Below are positions 8,030-16,909 of a stretch of 64,000 nucleotides of DNA, piece by piece. The notes below the pieces were generated by a model. The model ran no database searches and was not told where the DNA came from. It worked only from the letters and a program-made list of their open reading frames with translations. The position numbers and the translations under genes are program-made. Location: NCBI RefSeq assembly GCF_016889705.1, contig NZ_CP069526.1, positions 6,014,001-6,078,000 of the forward strand, in the 5' to 3' direction. Numbering within the stretch: position 1 is the first letter of the stretch; each line of letters starts with the position of its first letter. This DNA is from Amycolatopsis sp. FDAARGOS 1241 (GTDB taxonomy: Bacteria; Actinomycetota; Actinomycetes; Mycobacteriales; Pseudonocardiaceae).

Positions 8030-10360
8030 ATGCGGATGGGCCTGACGCGGTGGACGGTGCGCGCGACCGGCGACCTGGCCGTGGTGCCGGCCGAGCTCGT
8101 GGCGCGGCTGCGCTCCGGGGTGCCGGCCACGGTGCCGGGTTCGGTGCACACCGACCTGCTCGCCGCCGGCCTGATCCCCGACCCGTACCTCGACCGCAAC
8201 GAGGACCTCGTGCAGTGGATCGGGCTCACCGACTGGCGCTACGAGACCACCTTCGACCGCCCGGACGCGCCGGGCACCGCGGCGCTCGCGTTCGACGGCC
8301 TCGACACGGTCGCGTCGGTGGAGCTCAACGGCCGGGTGCTCGGCGCGACGGAGAACATGCACCGCTCGTACCGCTTCCCCACGGGTGAGCTGCGCCCGAC
8401 GGGCAACGAGCTGTCGGTGACCTTCGGCTCGGCCGTGCGCCACGCGCGGGAACGCGCGGCGGGCCACCCGCTGCCGCGCACGAACGACGGCGAACCCTCG
8501 AACTTCATCCGCAAGATGGCGTGCAACTTCGGCTGGGACTGGGGCCCGTCACTCGTCACCGCGGGGCTCTGGCGGCCGGCGCGGCTCGAGGTGACGACGG
8601 GCCGCCTGGCCTCGGTGCGGCCGGTGGTCACGGTCGAGGGCGCCGACGGGGTCGTCACCGTCCACACCGAGGTCGAGGGCGAGGGCCGCGTGCGGGTTCG
8701 CGTCGGGGACGTCGAGGCGGACGGTGACACCGCACGCGTGCCCGGCGTGCGGTTGTGGTGGCCGCACGCACTCGGCGAGCAGCCGCTGTACCCGCTGGAA
8801 GTCACGCTGGAAGCCGGCGACGGGACCGTGCTCGACCGCTGGACGCGCGAGATCGGCTTCCGCACGGTGGCGCTGGACACGACCGGTGGCGCGTTCACGC
8901 TGTCGGTCAACGGGACACCACTGTTCGTGCGCGGCGCCAACTGGATCCCCGACGACTGCTTCCCGCACCGCGTCGACGCCGAGCGGTACGCGCGCCGGAT
9001 CGAGCAGGCCAGGGACGTGAACATCGACCTGCTGCGCGTGTGGGGCGGCGGGATCTTCGAAAGCGACGAGTTCTACGCCGAGTGCGACCGCAAAGGCGTG
9101 CTGGTGTGGCAGGACTTCCTGTTCGCCTGCATGCCCTACCCGGAGGACGTGCTCGCCGCCGAGGTCGAGGCCGAGGCGCGGGAGAACGTGACGCGCCTGG
9201 CACCGCACCCGTCGCTCGTGCTGTGGTGCGGCAACAACGAGAACTACCTCGGCTGGTTCCACCGGGGCTGGCAGGAGCGCCTCGCCGGGCAGCCGTGGGG
9301 CGCGGGGTTCTACGAGAAGCTGCTGCCCGCCGTCGTCGCCGAACTCGACCCGACGCGGCCGTACGTGCCCGGCAGCCCGTGGGCGCTCTCGCCCGAGCGC
9401 GACGCACTGGACCCCGACCACGGTTGCCAGCACGTGTGGGACGTGTGGAACGAGCGTGACTACCCCGGCTACCGCGACACCGTGCCGCGCTTCGTGTCCG
9501 AGTTCGGCTGGCAGGCGCCACCGGCGTTCGCGACACTGGCCGAGGCCGTGCACGACGAGCCGCTCGCTGCCGACTCCCCCGGCGTGCTGCACCACCAGAA
9601 AGCCTTCGACGGCAACGGAAAGCTCGCCCGCGGCCTCGCGCCGCACTTCGCGGCTCCGGAGACCTTCGACGATTGGCACTTCCTCAACCAAGTCAACCAG
9701 GCTCGGGCGATCCGGCTCGCCGTGGAGCACTACCGCTCGCACGCGCCGCGCTGCATGGGCGCGATCGTGTGGCAGCTCAACGACTACTGGCCCGTCACCT
9801 CGTGGGCGGCGGTCGACGGCGCCGGGCGGCCGAAGCCGCTGTGGTACACGCTGCGCGAGGTCTACGCCGACGAACTGCTGACGATCCAGCCGCGCCCGGA
9901 GGGCCTCACGGTGTTCGCCCTCGGCTTCTCGCCGGCCGCAATCGACGTGCGCCGGATGTCGGTGTCCGGCGAGGAACTGGCGTCGGCGTCCGTCGCTCCC
10001 GGCACCGTCCTGGGGCCCGAGTTCACCCCCGCCGACCCCGCCCGCGAGTTCCTGGTCGCCGACGCCGGTGACGAACGCGCCTTCTGGTTCTTCGCCGAGG
10101 ACAAGGACATCGCCTATCCGGAAGCCGCCTTCACCCACACCGTCACCGGCTTCGACGGCGGTTACGAGGTCACCGTCGTCGCCGAGACGCTCCTGCGCGA
10201 GGTGTGCCTGTTCCCCGATCGCCTCGCCGCCGACGCGACGGTGGACCACTGCCTCGTCACGCTGCTGCCGGGCGAGTCGGCGACCTTCACCGTGGAGACC
10301 ACCGCGCACTTGCAGCCGGCGGCTCTGACGACGGCGCCGGTGCTCCGCTGGGTCGGGTGA
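8030..10360 (+). CDS. Beta-mannosidase, glycoside hydrolase family 2
   Basis: A 776-residue GH2 exo-beta-mannosidase that removes terminal beta-1,4-linked mannose from manno-oligosaccharides. No signal peptide is visible, so it should be cytosolic and act on imported sugars. The order is sugar-binding jelly roll (about 10-190), immunoglobulin-like domain (190-300), then the TIM barrel. The acid/base glutamate is Glu404 in WCGNNENYLGWF and the nucleophile is Glu491 in SEFGWQ. The N-terminal WIGLTDWRYE is typical. ATG 8030 was chosen because it follows the purine-rich GGAGAGAGG; the frame is open for another 150 codons upstream without family similarity. The GntR regulator and MFS carrier that follow are likely functional partners. 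Confidence 0.9.
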   Translation: MRMGLTRWTVRATGDLAVVPAELVARLRSGVPATVPGSVHTDLLAAGLIPDPYLDRNEDLVQWIGLTDWRYETTFDRPDAPGTAALAFDGLDTVASVELNGRVLGATENMHRSYRFPTGELRPTGNELSVTFGSAVRHARERAAGHPLPRTNDGEPSNFIRKMACNFGWDWGPSLVTAGLWRPARLEVTTGRLASVRPVVTVEGADGVVTVHTEVEGEGRVRVRVGDVEADGDTARVPGVRLWWPHALGEQPLYPLEVTLEAGDGTVLDRWTREIGFRTVALDTTGGAFTLSVNGTPLFVRGANWIPDDCFPHRVDAERYARRIEQARDVNIDLLRVWGGGIFESDEFYAECDRKGVLVWQDFLFACMPYPEDVLAAEVEAEARENVTRLAPHPSLVLWCGNNENYLGWFHRGWQERLAGQPWGAGFYEKLLPAVVAELDPTRPYVPGSPWALSPERDALDPDHGCQHVWDVWNERDYPGYRDTVPRFVSEFGWQAPPAFATLAEAVHDEPLAADSPGVLHHQKAFDGNGKLARGLAPHFAAPETFDDWHFLNQVNQARAIRLAVEHYRSHAPRCMGAIVWQLNDYWPVTSWAAVDGAGRPKPLWYTLREVYADELLTIQPRPEGLTVFALGFSPAAIDVRRMSVSGEELASASVAPGTVLGPEFTPADPAREFLVADAGDERAFWFFAEDKDIAYPEAAFTHTVTGFDGGYEVTVVAETLLREVCLFPDRLAADATVDHCLVTLLPGESATFTVETTAHLQPAALTTAPVLRWVG

Positions 10361-10391
10361 GCAGCAGGTCACAACCGCTTAGATACAAGCT

Positions 10392-10411
10392 TGGACGCAT
10401 GTTAGCGTCCA
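10392..10411. promoter_or_regulatory. Inverted repeat against the GntR start codon
   Basis: TGGACGC and GCGTCCA form perfect 7-bp arms around a 6-nt centre (ATGTTA). The right arm ends 4 nt before the GTG start of the FCD-GntR gene. This is the position and form expected for an autoregulatory GntR operator. The A+T-rich stretch just upstream (TTAGATACAAGCTT) may hold the promoter. Confidence 0.55.
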
Positions 10412-10415
10412 CGCC

Positions 10416-11060
10416 GTGACACCTGCGAAGCACACCGCGCCCGGCGCGGCCGACCGGGCGTACCGGCTCACGAAGGAGCTCGTGCTCACCGGTGAGCTGC
10501 CTGGCGGGCACCTGTTCAGCGAAGGCGAGATCGCGGAGCGGCTGGGCGTGAGCCGCACCCCCGTGCGCGAGGCGTTCCTGCGCCTGCAGGTCGAGGGGTT
10601 GCTCAACCTGATCCCGAAGCGCGGCGCCGTCGTGGTGCCCGTGCCGCCGGGTGAAGCCGAGGACGTGCTGGACGCGCGCGAAGCCGTGGAGGGCGCCGCG
10701 GTACGGCGGCTCGTGCGGCGACCCGACCTGATCCCCGACGCGCTCGAGCAGCTGCGCGCTGTCCTCGGCACCCAGCGCGGCCACGCCGAGGCCGGCGACC
10801 TGCACGGCTTCGCCGAGGCCGACGAGCTGTTCCACCGCACCATCGTCGCGGCGGGCGGCAACGCACTGTTGCTCGACTTCTACGCCACGCTCGCCGACCG
10901 GCAGCGGCGCATGAACGTGCACGCGTTGCGTCCCGTGCCGACACTGCTGCCGGTGGTGCTGCGCGAGCACGAGGATCTGCTGACCATCATCGAGCGCGCC
11001 GACGCCGACGCGTTCGGCCCGGCGCTGCGCGCGCACCTGGACCAGGTGCACCGCCGATGA
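10416..11060 (+). CDS. GntR-family regulator, FCD subfamily
   Basis: A 214-residue DNA-binding regulator. Residues 10-75 form the winged helix-turn-helix (GELPGGHLFSEGEIAERLGV, SRTPVREAFLRLQVEGLL). The rest is an all-helical FCD effector domain with the usual DAREAVEGAA, ADELFHRTIVAAGGN and HEDLLTIIERAD segments. The D...H...H positions fit a metal- and carboxylate-binding pocket. GTG 10416 has no clear ribosome site and lies directly after a 20-bp dyad, so a leaderless, self-repressed message is likely. The gene overlaps the MFS gene by an ATGA. It probably controls that transporter and perhaps the mannosidase. Confidence 0.85.
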   Translation: MTPAKHTAPGAADRAYRLTKELVLTGELPGGHLFSEGEIAERLGVSRTPVREAFLRLQVEGLLNLIPKRGAVVVPVPPGEAEDVLDAREAVEGAAVRRLVRRPDLIPDALEQLRAVLGTQRGHAEAGDLHGFAEADELFHRTIVAAGGNALLLDFYATLADRQRRMNVHALRPVPTLLPVVLREHEDLLTIIERADADAFGPALRAHLDQVHRR

Positions 11061-12277
11061 CCGCGACCGCGGAAACTGCCCCGCTGCCCGAAGCGATCAC
11101 CACCCGTCCGAGGTGGTCCGGCGCCGCCGCCGCGGTGTTCGTGTGCGGGTGGGGCGGCAACCAGTTCACGCCGCTCCTGGTGATGTACAAGGAAGCCGGC
11201 TACTCCACCTTCACCGTCGACGCGCTGCTGGGCGCGTACGTGATCGGCCTCGTGCCGGGCCTGTTGCTCTCGGGTGGACTGTCCAATCGCTACGGTCGCC
11301 GGCCCGTGATGTTCGCGGGCACCGTGCTGTCGCTGCTCGCCAGCGTGCTCATCGCGCTCGGCGAAGCGGGCGTCGCGTGGATCGCCGCAGGCCGGTTCCT
11401 CACCGGGGCAGCCGTGGCGGTCGCGATGGCCGTGGGCTCCACGTGGATCAAGGAGCTTGCCGACGCCGACGCGAGCGGCGCCGCCGACCTCGGCACGCGG
11501 CGAGCGGCGCTGTGCCTCACGCTCGGCCTGGGCATCGGCCCGGGGGTGGCGGGGGTGCTCGCGCAGTGGGCGCCGTGGCCGATGGTGCTGCCGTTCGCCG
11601 TCCACATCGGACTGGCGCTGCTGGCGCTGCCGCTCGTCGCGCGCAGCCCCGAGACACTCGGCACCGGGAGCCGCGGACCCGCGTTGAGCAGGCTGCCGGC
11701 CACCACGCGGCACCCGCGGTTCCGCCGGATCATCCTGCCGATGGCGCCGTGGATCTTCGGCTCGTGCGGGGTCGCCTACGCGATCATGCCGCAGCTGGTG
11801 CAGGCCAAGCTCGGCTCGTGGTCACTCGCTTACTCCACGTTGCTGACCGTGTGCGCGATCGGCGCGGGCGTGGGCATCCAGCCGATCGCCAAACGGGTGG
11901 ACCGGACCACGAGTGCCCGCGCGGTGCTGACCGGCATGGCCGTGCTGTGCGCTGGTCTGGTCCTCAGCGCGGTCGCCGCACACCTGGGGTCGCCGTGGCT
12001 CGCGCTGGCCACGGCCGTGGTGCTCGGCACCGCGTACGGCATCGTCGTGGTGTCCGGCTTGCTGGAGCTGCAACGGCTCGCCCGTCCGGCGGAAATCGCT
12101 CAGCTGACCGGCGTCTACTACGCGCTGGCCTACATCGGCTTCCTGTTGCCGTCGCTGTTGGCGGCGCTCAGCGGCGTCGCGAGCTACCCGATGCTCCTCG
12201 GCTGTCTGGCCGTTGTCGCGTTCGCCGGCACGCTCGTGGTCGCGCGCCACTCCCGCAGTCACCTTCCTGTGACCTGA
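11057..12277 (+). CDS. MFS transporter
   Basis: A 406-residue inner membrane carrier with about 12 hydrophobic segments. The characteristic loop between helices 2 and 3 is SNRYGRRPVMF. It contains the motif of helix 5 in altered form (GLGIGPGVAGVLAQW). ATG 11057 overlaps the GntR stop by four bases (ATGA), so the two proteins are made together. The substrate is not evident; a ligand of the FCD regulator or a mannoside degradation product is plausible. Confidence 0.85.
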   Translation: MTATAETAPLPEAITTRPRWSGAAAAVFVCGWGGNQFTPLLVMYKEAGYSTFTVDALLGAYVIGLVPGLLLSGGLSNRYGRRPVMFAGTVLSLLASVLIALGEAGVAWIAAGRFLTGAAVAVAMAVGSTWIKELADADASGAADLGTRRAALCLTLGLGIGPGVAGVLAQWAPWPMVLPFAVHIGLALLALPLVARSPETLGTGSRGPALSRLPATTRHPRFRRIILPMAPWIFGSCGVAYAIMPQLVQAKLGSWSLAYSTLLTVCAIGAGVGIQPIAKRVDRTTSARAVLTGMAVLCAGLVLSAVAAHLGSPWLALATAVVLGTAYGIVVVSGLLELQRLARPAEIAQLTGVYYALAYIGFLLPSLLAALSGVASYPMLLGCLAVVAFAGTLVVARHSRSHLPVT

Positions 12278-12298
12278 GCCGTAATTCGCTTTCGCGCC

Positions 12299-12343
12299 AA
12301 ATGGGACGACCATTCCGGGCATTCCGGAAATGTCGTCCCATTT
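12299..12343. terminator. Long imperfect hairpin between MFS gene and peptidase
   Basis: AAATGGGACGAC (12299-12310) pairs perfectly with GTCGTCCCATTT (12332-12343). The inner part can extend the stem, since CATTCCGG and CCGGAAATG pair with one bulged base. The structure begins 22 nt after the MFS stop, so it is most likely that operon's terminator. No T tract follows, and a role in the leader of the downstream peptidase gene cannot be excluded. Confidence 0.55.
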
Positions 12344-12494
12344 GCCCGGACATCTTCACCACTATTGTCGCTTGTGGATCGTCGCGACGCACGAAATAGT
12401 TCTCCCACTTGGGAAATCGACCCAGCACGACCGGGTTCGATTTCGTCGGGGCCGGTAACTTTCGAACCCTTCGAGAAGGAAGTGGGAGCTGCAC

Positions 12495-15400
12495 ATGCGG
12501 CGTTCCTCGCGATCCGTTCGCGCGCTCGTCATAGCCGCGACAGGCGGTCTGGCACTGGCCGGGGTCACCCAGCTCGGCAGCCAGGCCGCCGTCGCCGCGC
12601 CTGTCGCTCAGGCGAGCAGCGCACCGCAATCGGTGATCGTGGTCCTCAAGGACCAGCTGCCCGGTGCGCCGGCCACCAAGGCCGCCTCCGGGAACCGGCG
12701 GGCCCAGGCGACCCAGCAGCAGGAGTCGGTCCTCGCCAAGCTCACGGGCACGGCGCCGGCCAAGGTCAAGCACTTCGCGCTCGGCAACGCGTTCTCGGCG
12801 ACCGTGACGCCCGACCAGGCGGCGCAGTTGGCGGCCGACCCGGCCGTGGGGCAGGTGCTGCCGGACAGCAAGGTCACGCTGCCCGACACGAACCCGGCCA
12901 AGTCCGCGGAATCGAGCGCACCCCAGGCGGGCGGCGGCACAGCGCAGAACCAGGACCCCAACGCGATCTGCCCGAGTGACCCGGCGAAGCCGTTGCTGGA
13001 GCCCGAGGCGCTGACCTCGATCCACGCGTACAGCACCGACGGTTCGAAGGCCGCTTCGGACCTCGCCGACGGATCGGGCGTGAAGGTCGCGTTCCTCGCG
13101 GACAACATGGACCCGAACTACGCGGACTTCATCCGTCCCGACGGCTCCCACGTGTTCACCGACTTCCAGGACTTCTCCGGCGACGGCCCGAACACCACGG
13201 AGTCGGGCGCCGAGGCGTTCGGCGACGCGTCGTCCATCGCCGCACAGGGTGTGGTGGTGCACGACCTGTCGAAGTTCGTGAACGAGAAGCACCCGCTCCC
13301 CGCGGGCTGCAACATCGTCGTCAAGGGTGTGTCGCCGGGCGCGAGCCTGGTGGGGCTCAACGTCTTCGGCTCCACCGCCACGAACTCCGCGGTGCTGCAG
13401 GCGATCGACTACGCCGTGACCGTCGACCACGTCGACGTGATCAACGAGTCCCTGGGTCTGAACCAGTACCCGGACGCCAGCTCCCGCAACCTGTTCCAGG
13501 TGTTCAACGACGAAGCCGTCGCCGCGGGGGTCACTGTCACCGCCTCCAGCGGCGACGCGGGCATCACCTCGACCATCGGCAGCCCGGCCACCGACCCGCT
13601 GGTGATCTCCGCCGGCGCGACCACGGACAACCGGCTTTACGCGCAGACGACCTACGCCGCGTTCCCCTTCTCCAACGGGAAGTGGACCAGCGACAACATC
13701 TCCGCGCTGTCGTCGTCGGGCATCACCCAGGACGGGCGCACCATCGACCTGGTCGCCCCTGGTGAAGGCAACTGGGCCGACTGCGCGCCGGCCTACGCCG
13801 AATGCCGCGACTTCAAGACCGTGCCGCAGCCGACGGACCTCGAGTCCTTCGGTGGCACCAGTGAATCGGCTCCGCTGACCGCCGGTGTCGCCGCCCTGGT
13901 GATCCAGGCCTACCGCGGCACGCACCACGGCGCGTCGCCGACACCGGCGCAGGTGAAGCAGTTCATCACCGGCACCACGCGTGACCTCGGCCTGCCGGCC
14001 GACGAGCAGGGTTCCGGTCTGCTCGACGCGCGCGCAGCCGTCGAAGCGGCGCTCACCTCGCCCGGCACCAGCGGTGCCCCGGCGGGTGTGTCGTCGAACA
14101 TCGCGCTGTCGGCCGACCAGCTCACGCTGGAGGGTGCACCGGGCAGCACGCAGAAGGCCACGGTGAACGTGACCAACGTCGGAAACAAGCCGCTGACCGT
14201 CACGGCGGGCACGCGGTCGTTCGCGCCGCAGGGGACGCAGACGCAAACCACCGCGTTCGACTCGAAGACGCTGCCGACGTTCCCGTACTACAACGGCACC
14301 GACTGGGCCTACAAGAAGGTCACGTTCAGCGTGCCGGCCGGGGCGCAGCGCCTGCTGGCCCGGATGGCGTGGCAGGGCAGCCCGAAGACGGTGAACGGCC
14401 AGTCGGTGACCCCGGTCGTGCGGCTGACGCTGCTGGCGCCGGACGGCACGTTCGTGGCCAACAGCCGCCCGCAGGGCGGCGCCGCGACCGCGAACTACGC
14501 GAACGTCGACGTCACGCGCCCGGCTGCGGGCACGTGGACCGCGGTGCTGTACTCGGCCGCCGGCGCGACCGGCTACACCGGCGACATCCAGCTGGCCACG
14601 TCCACGCAGCGAACGGTTCCGTACGGCCAGGTCTCCCCGGCCGTGCTGACACTGAAACCGGGCCAGACCAAGCCGGTGAAGGTCTCGCTGGCCACACCGG
14701 CTTCGGGTGGCGACGCGGATTACTCGATCACCTTCGGCAGCTCCGACGGCCACCAGACCACGGTGTCCGCCGTGCTGCGCTCGCTGATCCCCACCGACAA
14801 CGGCAAGGGTTCCTTCAGCGGCACCATCACGGGCGGCAACGCGCGGGCGGTTTCGCCGGCGCAGACGTTCTCGTACGAGTTCGACGTCCCGAAGGGCAAG
14901 AAGGACCTCGACGTCGCGGTGAAGCTGCAGGACCCGGGCACCGTCCTCGACGGCGTGCTCGTGGACCCGAACGGTGAGCTGGCCGACGTGAACAGCAACG
15001 TGTTCCTGAACTCGCCGACCACGCTGCTGCAGGGCACGGGGCTGCAGCTGACGGACGCGAACCCGCTGCCGGGCCGTTGGCACCTCGTGCTCGTGGTGCA
15101 GAACCCGGTGACGGGCAAGCAGCTCGAGCAGCCGTTCACCGGCACGGTGGGCTTCGACCAGGTCGTGGTCAGCGCGCCCGCGCTGCCGAACTCGGCGGCG
15201 AAGAAGCTCGCCGCCGGGCAGGCCGTGCCGGTGCCGGTGACGGTCCGCAACACGGGCGTCGAGCCGATCGCGATCGGCGTGGACGCGCGGACGAACGCGC
15301 AGCAGACCCTGCAGCCGCAGCCCATCCAGGGCTCGACCGAGGTGAACCTGCCAGAGTTCAACGCCGACGCGCCGGTGTATTCGATCCCGCCCGACACCAG

Positions 15401-15926
15401 CAAGTTCACGGTCGCGACCTCGTCGAGCGTGCCGGCGCAGGTGGAGCTGCAGGGCTCGGCCGCGGGCATCGACGTGCTCGGTGACCTGCAGGCCGCGCAG
15501 GCCGGCAGCACCGTCTCCGTCGCGACGATCGGGGAGAAGCAGGGTTACGTCACGAAGGGCGTCTGGTTCGCCGACGTGCAGGAGATCGGCCCGTTCGGCG
15601 CCTCGGGCGCCCCGGCCGGCCACGCCTCCTACACGGCGTCGATGCGCACCGCGGGCTTCGACTCCGCGGTCACGTCGTCCACCGGCGACCCGTACGACCA
15701 GTCGGTGGACCCGAACGGCACGGGCGGCTCGCCGCTCATCGTCTCCCCGGGCCAGACGGTGACGGTCACCGTGACCATCACCCCGTCGGGCAAGGGCGGT
15801 GCCTCGGTGGCCGGCCACCTCAACCTGGTGACCGTCCCGACCCTCCCGACCGGCGTGACGGGCCTCCCGCAGGTCGGCACCGGCGAGGTGCTGGCGACTC
15901 TGCCGTACAGCTACAAGATCGGCTGA
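12495..15926 (+). CDS. Large secreted subtilase-like peptidase with sedolisin-like active site
   Basis: A 1143-residue exported protein. It has a signal peptide (1-34), an inhibitor-like propeptide (45-140: SVIVVLKDQLPG to VGQVLPDSKV), a subtilisin-fold catalytic domain (185-515) and about 600 residues of beta-rich repeats. The serine site is GGTSESAP (Ser456). The usual subtilase His motif HGTH is absent; that position reads EAFGDASSIAAQ with Glu240 and Asp244. The oxyanion residue is Asp354 (SSGDAG), as in sedolisins, rather than Asn. The GVSPGASLVGLNVFG strand after the E-x3-D motif is shared by both families. ATG 12495 follows GGAAGTGGGAG. It is transcribed alone and ends in a strong terminator. 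Annotation pipelines would probably call it S8; the chemistry may be acidic serine-carboxyl. Confidence 0.85.
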   Translation: MRRSSRSVRALVIAATGGLALAGVTQLGSQAAVAAPVAQASSAPQSVIVVLKDQLPGAPATKAASGNRRAQATQQQESVLAKLTGTAPAKVKHFALGNAFSATVTPDQAAQLAADPAVGQVLPDSKVTLPDTNPAKSAESSAPQAGGGTAQNQDPNAICPSDPAKPLLEPEALTSIHAYSTDGSKAASDLADGSGVKVAFLADNMDPNYADFIRPDGSHVFTDFQDFSGDGPNTTESGAEAFGDASSIAAQGVVVHDLSKFVNEKHPLPAGCNIVVKGVSPGASLVGLNVFGSTATNSAVLQAIDYAVTVDHVDVINESLGLNQYPDASSRNLFQVFNDEAVAAGVTVTASSGDAGITSTIGSPATDPLVISAGATTDNRLYAQTTYAAFPFSNGKWTSDNISALSSSGITQDGRTIDLVAPGEGNWADCAPAYAECRDFKTVPQPTDLESFGGTSESAPLTAGVAALVIQAYRGTHHGASPTPAQVKQFITGTTRDLGLPADEQGSGLLDARAAVEAALTSPGTSGAPAGVSSNIALSADQLTLEGAPGSTQKATVNVTNVGNKPLTVTAGTRSFAPQGTQTQTTAFDSKTLPTFPYYNGTDWAYKKVTFSVPAGAQRLLARMAWQGSPKTVNGQSVTPVVRLTLLAPDGTFVANSRPQGGAATANYANVDVTRPAAGTWTAVLYSAAGATGYTGDIQLATSTQRTVPYGQVSPAVLTLKPGQTKPVKVSLATPASGGDADYSITFGSSDGHQTTVSAVLRSLIPTDNGKGSFSGTITGGNARAVSPAQTFSYEFDVPKGKKDLDVAVKLQDPGTVLDGVLVDPNGELADVNSNVFLNSPTTLLQGTGLQLTDANPLPGRWHLVLVVQNPVTGKQLEQPFTGTVGFDQVVVSAPALPNSAAKKLAAGQAVPVPVTVRNTGVEPIAIGVDARTNAQQTLQPQPIQGSTEVNLPEFNADAPVYSIPPDTSKFTVATSSSVPAQVELQGSAAGIDVLGDLQAAQAGSTVSVATIGEKQGYVTKGVWFADVQEIGPFGASGAPAGHASYTASMRTAGFDSAVTSSTGDPYDQSVDPNGTGGSPLIVSPGQTVTVTVTITPSGKGGASVAGHLNLVTVPTLPTGVTGLPQVGTGEVLATLPYSYKIG

Positions 15927-15946
15927 GTTTCGCCGCAGAAGTGATG

Positions 15947-15981
15947 CCGGGCCGTCAGTCCATTCCGGACTGACGGCCCGG
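15947..15981 (+). terminator. Terminator of the secreted peptidase gene
   Basis: A perfect 15-bp stem (15947-15961 with 15967-15981) closes a 5-nt loop (ATTCC), beginning 20 nt after the peptidase stop. This is one of the strongest intrinsic-type hairpins in the window. Confidence 0.8.
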
Positions 15982-16323
15982 TTCGCGCCGCTGCCTCAGT
16001 GGTCGCGGTGCGGAATTCGACGAGACGAACCGGCATACCGCACGACTCGCCCTCAGGCATGCCGTTTGCCGTACGTACCCGCGGGCAGTGAAGCCCGAGA
16101 CTGATCCGGTTTCGTTGTACCCGCAGTACAGAACTCGCGTCGATCGCAAACGTCGTTGCGGCCCGTCGCCGCGCCGGCCACGGGCGCACCCATCGCCAGC
16201 AGGGCGATGGTTCTGCCGACCGCCGACGACACCTGGATCAGGCTTGTGGTACGCCGCGACCTCGAACCGTCGCGTCGAGTCCCGGCTCCGGCCGGACGCC
16301 GTCCTGCCTGGAAACTCGCTGCC
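15982..16323. other. Intergenic stretch without a recognisable gene
   Basis: About 340 bp between the peptidase terminator and the DUF6069 gene. Short open frames exist on both strands but none has a ribosome site with recognisable protein sequence. A small perfect hairpin is present (CCATCGCC at 16190-16197 with GGCGATGG at 16203-16210, 5-nt loop). It may belong to the 3' region of the converging DUF6069 gene or be a gene relic. Confidence 0.4.
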
Positions 16324-16866
16324 TCAGCGGTCGTAGTACTGCGTCGGCGGCGGGGGTGGCTCGTGCCACTGCCGGGTGGGGGCGTTCGGGTCGGCGTGGC
16401 GCGAAGCGCGCTTGCGCCGGTGCAAGGTGCGCGCGTTGGCGGCCATGCTGTTGACCACGATGGCGATCACGAGGCCGATCACGAGGTTGATAGCGGCGGT
16501 CGCGATCTTGGCGCTCAGATCGACCGTCAGCGTGAGCGGGAGGACCACCGCGATGAGCGTCACGAGCACCATGATCCAGCCGAAGAACTGGCTGGGCGCC
16601 GGCGTCGCGACGCTGAGCAGGTGCATCAGGCCCGTGGCGGCGAGCGCGGCACCCGCCGCGATGAGCGCGTAGGTCGTGGTGCTGGCGGGGACCCACACGC
16701 CCTCGCCCTTCGGGGCGAGCACCGGCACGTCGAAGATGCCCCGGGCGATCAGCAGGCCGACGATCGCGACGAGTGCGGCGACCACGGCCGTGGCGACACC
16801 GCCCGCCCAGAGCCGGGCCGCGTCGATGCCCGGCCGGACGTCCTGGTCGTAAGGGTTCTGCGCCAT
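16324..16866 (-). CDS. DUF6069-like four-helix membrane protein
   Basis: A 180-residue membrane protein with four hydrophobic helices (about 25-45, 70-90, 100-120 and 125-145), a basic stretch (TLHRRKRASRHA) and a proline-rich tail ending PPPPPTQYYDR. The pattern, including the SQFFGWIMV segment, fits the actinobacterial DUF6069 family, whose function is unknown. ATG 16866 follows GGAGGGA at good spacing; the frame extends 14 codons further upstream without a ribosome site. It follows the HdeD-like gene by 43 bp on the same strand and may share its transcript. Confidence 0.7.
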   Translation of the reverse strand: MAQNPYDQDVRPGIDAARLWAGGVATAVVAALVAIVGLLIARGIFDVPVLAPKGEGVWVPASTTTYALIAAGAALAATGLMHLLSVATPAPSQFFGWIMVLVTLIAVVLPLTLTVDLSAKIATAAINLVIGLVIAIVVNSMAANARTLHRRKRASRHADPNAPTRQWHEPPPPPTQYYDR

Positions 16867-16909
16867 CACGGATCCCTCCGGTTTGGAAGCTGTCCCCTCG
16901 ATTGTCACG

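Noticed and set aside
8549..10372. A 607-codon antisense frame under the beta-mannosidase
   Set aside because: Same GC-bias shadow; no ribosome site or recognisable domains.
12168..15818. A 1216-codon open frame antisense to the secreted peptidase
   Set aside because: It is arginine, valine and histidine-rich without any family motif and mirrors the GC-rich third positions of the real gene. The sense strand has a signal peptide, catalytic motifs and a terminator.
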